From Leclercia sp. AS011 (lineage in GTDB: Bacteria > Pseudomonadota > Gammaproteobacteria > Enterobacterales > Enterobacteriaceae), in contig NZ_JBBCMA010000001.1 of assembly GCF_037152535.1 (NCBI RefSeq), positions 434,001 to 498,000 on the forward strand: a stretch of 64,000 nucleotides of DNA. The letters run 5' to 3'. The position numbers were made by a program, and so were the translations under genes. Of this stretch, positions 61,319 to 64,000 are shown piece after piece. The notes under the pieces were generated by a model. The model was given only the letters and a program-made list of their open reading frames with translations, was not told the origin of the DNA and made no database searches. Positions within the stretch are counted from its first letter, which is position 1; the number at the start of each line of letters is the position of its first letter.

Positions 61319-61325
<7 letters not shown>
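60714..61325 (-). CDS. hisI: HisIE, phosphoribosyl-AMP cyclohydrolase / phosphoribosyl-ATP pyrophosphatase
   Basis: A 203-residue bifunctional protein for histidine synthesis steps 2 and 3. The N-terminal HisI domain has [20 protein letters not shown] and metal-ligand cysteines in TPDCDND and GPTCHLG. The C-terminal HisE domain (~115-200) has [12 protein letters not shown] and [10 protein letters not shown]. It is the last gene of the his operon and overlaps hisF by seven bases. Confidence 0.97.
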
Positions 61326-63403
<2,078 letters not shown>

Positions 63404-63404
<1 letters not shown>

Positions 63405-64000
63405 TACAGCACTCCTTTCGACGACGGCAGGGTATCGCCTTCCACGCGAATGGCCTGGCGCAGGGTACGGCCAAAGGCCTTAAACAGGCTCTCCACGCGG
63501 TGGTGATCGTTCTTACCTTTGGTTTTCAGGTGCAGCGTCAGGCCCATGGTATAGGAGAGGGAGCGGAAGAAGTGCTCAACCATCTCGGTACTCAGGTCGC
63601 CCACGCGCTGATAGGTAAAGTCGGCTTTATATTCCAGGTGCGGACGACCGGAGATATCCAGCGCACAGCGGGCCAGGCACTCATCCATCGGCAGCACAAA
63701 GCCAAAGCGGCTGATGCCGCGCTTATCGCCCAGCGCCAGCTTCAGCGCTTCGCCCAGCGCCAGGCCGGTATCTTCCACGGTGTGGTGATCGTCAATGTAG
63801 AGGTCGCCTTTAACGGCAATCTCCATGCGGAAACCGCCGTGGGTGGCGATCTGATCCAGCATATGATCGAAGAAGCCCACGCCAGTGTGGATCTTGCTGC
63901 CGCCTTCGCGATCCAGCCACACTTTAACGTCGATCTGCGTCTCTTTGGTATTGCGCTCCACGTGGGAGTAGCGGTCACGTTTGGTCAGCTGATCGCCAAT
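63404..64000 (-). CDS. hisB: HisB, bifunctional IGP dehydratase / histidinol phosphatase (C-terminal part)
   Basis: The frame is open to the window edge, giving the last 198 residues plus stop. They form the imidazole glycerol-phosphate dehydratase domain, with [34 protein letters not shown] and [14 protein letters not shown]. These motifs carry its metal-binding histidines and glutamates. Residues before VERNTKETQ ([13 protein letters not shown]) match the linker of the enteric bifunctional HisB, so the histidinol-phosphate phosphatase domain must lie beyond 64000. The GTG at 63961 is internal and not the start. Confidence 0.95.

Overview
The window is a chromosomal segment from an enterobacterium of the Enterobacter / Leclercia / Lelliottia type. 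Gene content and order match E. coli closely, running in the reverse of its usual map orientation, while protein divergence and the high-GC core (by eye nearly 60% GC) argue against E. coli itself. The genus is inferred from gene order and protein resemblance, not from a search.

Left part (1-22,246): the C-terminal end of an unrecognised gene; then on the minus strand the RND multidrug-efflux operon mdtABCD with its two-component system baeSR, preceded by the Hsp70-like gene yegD. These are followed by alkA (3-methyladenine glycosylase), the diguanylate cyclase dgcE (yegE), udk, dcd, asmA and yegH.

Middle part (22,247-45,382): a 0.7 kb regulatory leader (RcsAB-like boxes plus a JUMPstart/ops element) followed by the complete 20-gene colanic acid cluster wza-wzb-wzc-wcaABCDEF-gmd-fcl-gmm-wcaI-cpsB-cpsG-wcaJ-wzxC-wcaKLM. 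All reading frames are intact. It encodes GDP-fucose supply, the initiating and later glycosyltransferases, acetyl and pyruvyl decoration, flippase, polymerase and the Wza/Wzb/Wzc export system.

Right part (45,383-60,669): the O-antigen region, from galF to wzzB. It has a canonical 39-bp JUMPstart, then rmlB-rmlD-rmlA (dTDP-sugar synthesis, no rmlC), then a strongly AT-rich, apparently transferred block of five genes: wzx flippase, a WbsX-type glycosyltransferase, two family-2 glycosyltransferases and wzy polymerase. The housekeeping genes gnd and ugd, a UDP-uronate 4-epimerase gene and the chain-length regulator wzzB follow. The product should be a short, probably rhamnose-containing heteropolymer made by the Wzx/Wzy route.

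Right edge (60,714-64,000): the distal part of the histidine operon, hisB(partial)-hisH-hisA-hisF-hisIE, on the minus strand.

I see no tRNA or rRNA gene, CRISPR array, insertion sequence, prophage or toxin-antitoxin pair. The least ordinary part is the AT-rich O-antigen block at 49,750-55,618 and the missing rmlC; nothing here amounts to a wholly new type of system.
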